Below, in pieces: positions 62,201-64,000 of a stretch of 64,000 bases of DNA. Where the stretch lies: contig OZ038451.1 in NCBI GenBank assembly GCA_964036195.1, positions 1,240,001 through 1,304,000 on the forward strand, given 5' to 3'. The DNA is from Sphaerolaimus hirsutus. Taxonomy: Eukaryota > Nematoda > Chromadorea > Monhysterida > Sphaerolaimidae. The notes under the pieces were generated by a model that did not search any database, was not told where the DNA came from, and was given only the letters and a program-made list of their open reading frames with translations. The position numbers were made by a program, and so were the translations under genes. Within the stretch, counting starts at the first letter, position 1. Each line of letters begins with the position of its first letter.

Positions 62201-62798
62201 CACTGGCCGCCGGCGCACTGGCACACCGCGTTCGCTGTGCTGCACGGCGCTCCCTCCGCGCACGGCGCTCCCAGCGACGCGCCTGCAAAAGTTGATTTGG
62301 ATGTTCTTTGGGATTGAAGTCTAGTGTCAGTGAATTTCATGAAATTTTGATTAGGGTGGATTGAAAAAATATGATTTTGATTTTTGATATGTAATTATCA
62401 CTTTTATCGGAACATAGTGTGCTATTTCGTAACAACATGAAAAAATCCACTAGAATTTACTCCCAAAAACAACAAGCGTAACCCAGAACATGCACACAAA
62501 GTAGCACCTCAAAAACAACCGCAAAAACCACCAAAACACAACTCACGCACGCAACAGAAGCCAGTGGTGTCTTCACAAAAAGCATTAGTCCCACAGGGGC
62601 CCCCTCCATTGACACAAATCTTGGGTTTGCCAGTGGTCCGGTCAATTTCCGGAGCGAAGGGTCTGCGACACACTCGTAGCCCATTGCAACAAATGGACGC
62701 GTGGGGGTCGCACAATTCATTGCCGGGACAGTGGTTGAATGCGTTGCACTTGCGATTTTGACCGTTTACAACCACCGCTGTGCCCCCGGCGCATTTCG
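56062..62798 (-). CDS. EB/lustrin-like cysteine-rich secreted protein gene
   Basis: Ten phase-consistent minus-strand exons: 62798-62547, 62282-62136, 61830-61611, 59864-59735, 59102-58950, 58473-58361, 58176-58028, 57852-57682, 56638-56571 and 56211-56062 (TAA stop). About 515 residues are covered; the 5' end is missing. Cys patterns such as GVCC, GRCTCQQGFAPTSDGGC, VCGCQRGYIDVQGRC and QCGPQQGCDPTFGVCC match EB modules and lustrin/WAP-like repeats found in extracellular matrix and cuticle proteins. The C-terminus is acidic (EKLEKDDDEF). Two introns (56212-56570 and 58177-58360) are family D transposons. Several exons are very GC-rich against AT-rich introns. Confidence 0.75.
56212..56570 (-). 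mobile_element. Family D introner forming an intron
   Basis: Minus-strand borders are GGCCAG|GTGCCATCCCAGACC and GGTCTGGGACGGCCCCAG|TTC. The element's inverted termini lie directly inside the splice sites, and the flanking AACTGGGG/ACCTGGCC (plus strand) share 5 of 8 bases. Removal joins GAGCYYGQ to FCFYVSDL in phase 0. The interior has GTCATG/CATGAC arms of the family. Confidence 0.75.
56571..56638 (-). CDS. EB/lustrin-like gene exon (68 bp)
   Basis: Acceptor CACTCAG|GATGTCCC and donor GGCCAG|GTGCC; phase 1 to 0. It encodes CPSGYVESGIYCMNGAGCYY. Confidence 0.7.
56753..56966. mobile_element. Family D-like hairpin
   Basis: GCCAGTTCCGCAAGTGGAAA and TTTCCACTTGCGGAACCGGC are inverted, and the core repeats TTAAGAGTTGAGTAAAA. 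Flanks are too diverged for a clear duplication. It lies in an intron-like region of the EB/lustrin-like gene. Confidence 0.65.
57380..57560. mobile_element. MITE family E left fragment
   Basis: TATCGTATTACCTCTAATTA followed by C-runs and CATCATGTATGCAATGTAC. The right half is lost. Confidence 0.55.
57682..57852 (-). CDS. EB/lustrin-like gene exon (171 bp)
   Basis: Acceptor CGTGCCAG|GAGCG; phase 1 in and out. It encodes QCTIGTMGEP and QCGPQQGCDPTFGVCC. The donor (AATC|GTTCGT) is weak, so the 3' border is tentative. About 70 percent GC. Confidence 0.65.
58028..58176 (-). CDS. EB/lustrin-like gene exon (149 bp)
   Basis: Begins at GCGCAG|ACATTC, the 3' edge of a family D element, and ends at ATCA|GTCAGT. 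Contains the EB-type CFAGVCGCQRGYIDVQGRC; phase 2 to 1. Confidence 0.72.
58177..58360 (-). mobile_element. Family D introner forming an intron
   Basis: Minus-strand borders are CGCCAG|GTGCCAGTCCCGCAC and GTGCGGGACTGCGCAG|ACATT. The terminal inverted repeats lie immediately inside both splice sites, and the 184-bp element interrupts a single EB module (CDMAAQCVAR to HSTASRLNAN) exactly in frame. The interior has the ATCAAAACAAAA motif of family D. Confidence 0.8.
58361..58473 (-). CDS. EB/lustrin-like gene exon (113 bp)
   Basis: Acceptor CCACGCAG|ATCTGC; ends GCCAG|GTGCC; phase 0 to 2. It encodes ICCPAPCVNPTDLYISGTCY and GEPCDMAAQC. GC-rich. Confidence 0.72.
58474..58949. other. Intron of EB/lustrin-like gene
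   Basis: AT-rich, without recognisable element or exon. The donor is ATGGAG|GTGAGC and the acceptor CCACGCAG. Confidence 0.6.
58950..59102 (-). CDS. EB/lustrin-like gene exon (153 bp)
   Basis: Acceptor GACTGCAG|GGTGTG and donor GGAG|GTGAGC; phase 0 to 0. It encodes GVCCPTARSQ and FGCKHCPAFGYFCHRD. A CACAG-ended MITE begins 7 bp upstream of the acceptor. Confidence 0.75.
59110..59478. mobile_element. CACAG-ended MITE 3, in intron
   Basis: CACAGTAAAAAATGG and CCATTTTTTGCTGTG ends with the 3-bp duplication AGT (59107-59109, 59479-59481). Same family as 51053-51421. It lies immediately upstream of an exon and may contribute intron sequence. Confidence 0.75.
59735..59864 (-). CDS. EB/lustrin-like gene exon (130 bp)
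   Basis: Acceptor ATTTACAG|GTCGCC and donor TATAAG|GTTGTT; phase 2 to 0. It encodes HDQCAARERYMRDTCPQGYY and leads into GVCC of the next exon. Confidence 0.72.
60131..60707. mobile_element. MITE family B, complete, in intron
   Basis: TAGGGTGTCAACAAAAAC and GTAAAGTTGACACCCTA bound 577 bp of GGAAACGGAAA repeats. Perfect 8-bp duplication CTTGTGTC (60123-60130, 60708-60715). Confidence 0.92.
60716..61610. other. Intron of EB/lustrin-like gene
   Basis: Contains several GTGGACATGT/ACATGTCCAGGG motifs shared with 59785-60050 in inverse orientation, so a large decayed hairpin may surround the family B element. No exon was recognised. Confidence 0.4.
61611..61830 (-). CDS. EB/lustrin-like gene exon (220 bp)
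   Basis: Acceptor CATCCCCAG|GGGTGC; likely donor GTTAG|GTGCGT; phase 1 to 2, which fits the next exon. It encodes CRTSAECRSAYSTCQGGRC and CTCQQGFAPTSDGGC. The 3' border could instead be an earlier GT. Confidence 0.68.
61840..62040. repeat. G-rich low-complexity tract
   Basis: GGGTGTTTTGGGGGG-like repeats on the plus strand inside the intron; open frames here are artefacts of base composition. Confidence 0.6.
62136..62282 (-). CDS. EB/lustrin-like gene exon (147 bp)
   Basis: Acceptor TTTTGCAG|GCGCG and donor TCCA|GTCAGT; phase 1 to 1. It encodes APCSTANAVCQCAGGQCSC. Highly GC-rich. Confidence 0.74.
62547..62798 (-). CDS. EB/lustrin-like gene, most 5' exon seen (252 bp)
   Basis: Acceptor CACTGCAG|CGAAAT and donor GTGC|GTGAGT; phase 1 to 1. 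It contains paired modules (NHCPGNELCDPHASICC and GGPCGTNAFCEDTTGFCC). Upstream exons, including any signal peptide, were not identified. Confidence 0.78.
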
Positions 62799-63080
62799 CT
62801 GCAGTGGGGGGGGGGGGTATTTGGGGGAGCGATGTTTTTCGGGGATTATCTCTACACAGCAGATAAAATTTAATTTTTAAAATTGGATTTGAATTAACCG
62901 GAATTAAGTGGCCTGGCTACCAACTACAGTTGATGTGGATTACCTAAAAGTAACTCACTTGGGTAAACTCAATTTCACTCAAGCATATTTATGAGTTCCG
63001 AAATTCAGCAGACAAAACCTAGAAAATGCACAACCATTGCAAAAAAAATAAAAAAGTATTAATTTTTAAACAATTCAACT

Positions 63081-63100
63081 TACTTACTTACTTACTTAGA
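63081..63100. repeat. Short ACTT microsatellite
   Basis: CTTACTTACTTACTTA repeat in otherwise unremarkable AT-rich sequence. Confidence 0.6.
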
Positions 63101-63436
63101 GCTATTTTGGAGTGAGATTATAGCGTAACTTGCCGCTATCTTACATCTCTTGGACTGCCATGTTTGCGGTCTGTCCATCCGAATTCTTTTACCTTCACGG
63201 GCCATTGCCCAATTTAATTTTTTATGTAATTTCGATGTGTCATTACCACGCCCACTTTCAATGTGAGAAGTTTGCATGGATATATGCCAACATCATGATA
63301 TTCGGCACAATAATAAAATTAATGAGCCATGATAAGTTTTGAGGAAAATTTTTAAAATGTTTTGTGTGTGTGAAGGTTTTTGTTGAAAACAGTCTTCTTT
63401 ATATAAAAATGAATCCTGTTCTCACCCATTGTGCAG

Positions 63437-63789
63437 ATATTCGATATATTGGTAGTGATGATCTTTTTGAATTTCACGACTCAAATTCTTGGCCGCAATT
63501 AAGTCATATAGTGACAAGATTTCATGGTAACGCATTTCAAATAAATGCGTCACCAACTACCGATATCGTACTTACAGATTCTGCGGGAATGGGAACTAGG
63601 TAAATTTGTAAAAATAATTTCGGCAAAAAATTTTTCATTGTTTTAAATCAATGATATCAACGGTGCACCCTACCCCCCCCCCCCCCCATAGGCAATATAT
63701 ACTTGCCATTGGCGAGAATGGTAACGCTGCTCCGTTGGCTGCTCAAATAACGTTATGCCAGCGGGAGGACTGCGGATTTCACAACCAGG
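63437..63789 (+). CDS. Two exons of an unrecognised gene
   Basis: Exon 63437-63599 (acceptor TTGTGCAG|ATATTC, donor ACTAG|GTAAAT) and exon 63692-63789 (acceptor CCCCATAG|GCAAT, donor CCAGG|GTTGG) join in phase 2. The peptide includes WPQLSHIVTRFHGNAFQIN and, across the junction, GMGT followed by QYILAIGENGNAAPLAAQIT and CQREDCGF. Both ends are outside view. No family was recognised; the opposite direction from the EB/lustrin-like gene suggests a separate transcription unit. Confidence 0.5.
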
Positions 63790-63824
63790 GTTGGTTTTAT
63801 AAAAATTCATTTTAGTAAAATTGT

Positions 63825-64000
63825 ATAAAAATTTTATTTTATTTTAATTTTATTCTTGTTTCATTTTATTTTATTTTATTTTATTCCCAAAAGTCATTAA
63901 TAAAATAAAATGACACATTTTACAAAAATTTTTACAAAAATTGTACAAAAATTTTACAAAAAATCAGAATCATGCATGCAAAGCCAGAAAAATGTTATAA
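63825..64000. repeat. Family M repeat
   Basis: The same TTTTATTTTATTCCCAAAAG and TTTTACAAAAATTGTACAAA series as 15545-15720, running off the window end. Confidence 0.6.

Noticed and set aside
1-64000. tRNA or rRNA genes
   Set aside because: No cloverleaf with A and B boxes and no conserved rRNA segment was recognised by eye; a dedicated covariance search could still find one.

Overview
This window is intron-rich, repeat-saturated nuclear DNA from a eukaryote. The best guess is an invertebrate-type metazoan, because one gene carries EB/lustrin-like cysteine-rich secreted modules and another encodes a secreted ankyrin protein; the exact lineage cannot be fixed from the sequence. Background is AT-rich, while some host exons (57.7-62.3 kb) are strikingly GC-rich. 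There is one 200-N assembly gap. No rRNA, tRNA or CRISPR array was recognised.

Layout. 0-16.7 kb is almost wholly nested or decayed DNA-transposon hairpins (MITEs). 16.8-17.8 kb holds a 5'-truncated envelope-like membrane protein ORF. 19-21 kb is more MITEs. 21.3-29.4 kb holds a minus-strand gene whose first exon looks like a signal peptide and whose remaining exons are near-identical phase-1 ankyrin exons, with MITEs in its introns and in one exon. 29.6-32 kb is MITE debris. 32.06-44.99 kb is a Ty3/gypsy-type LTR retrotransposon with 138-bp LTRs, a GAAGT target duplication, broken gag and pol, and, between pol and the 3' LTR, two spliced accessory genes: an antisense five-exon gene (X) and a sense three-exon gene (Y). 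The segment carrying Y plus the 3' LTR is tandemly duplicated (42.2-46.2 and 46.4-50.8 kb); each copy has its own private MITE insertion. 51-52 kb is CACAG-ended hairpins. 52.8-55.4 kb holds a plus-strand LRR-like gene. 56.06-62.8 kb holds a minus-strand EB/lustrin-like secreted protein gene. 63.4-63.8 kb holds two exons of an unrecognised plus-strand gene.

Most interesting signals: (1) a family of small inverted-repeat transposons (family D) sits inside exons, and in at least three places the element plus its 8-bp target duplication forms a GT...AG intron that rejoins the reading frame, as expected of introner-type intron-generating transposons; (2) the gypsy element carries spliced accessory genes, one of them antisense; (3) the duplication preserves reciprocal filled and empty sites for two MITE families; (4) up to five levels of nested insertion occur at 32-33.8 kb. 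Family letters (A to R) are local labels used only here.
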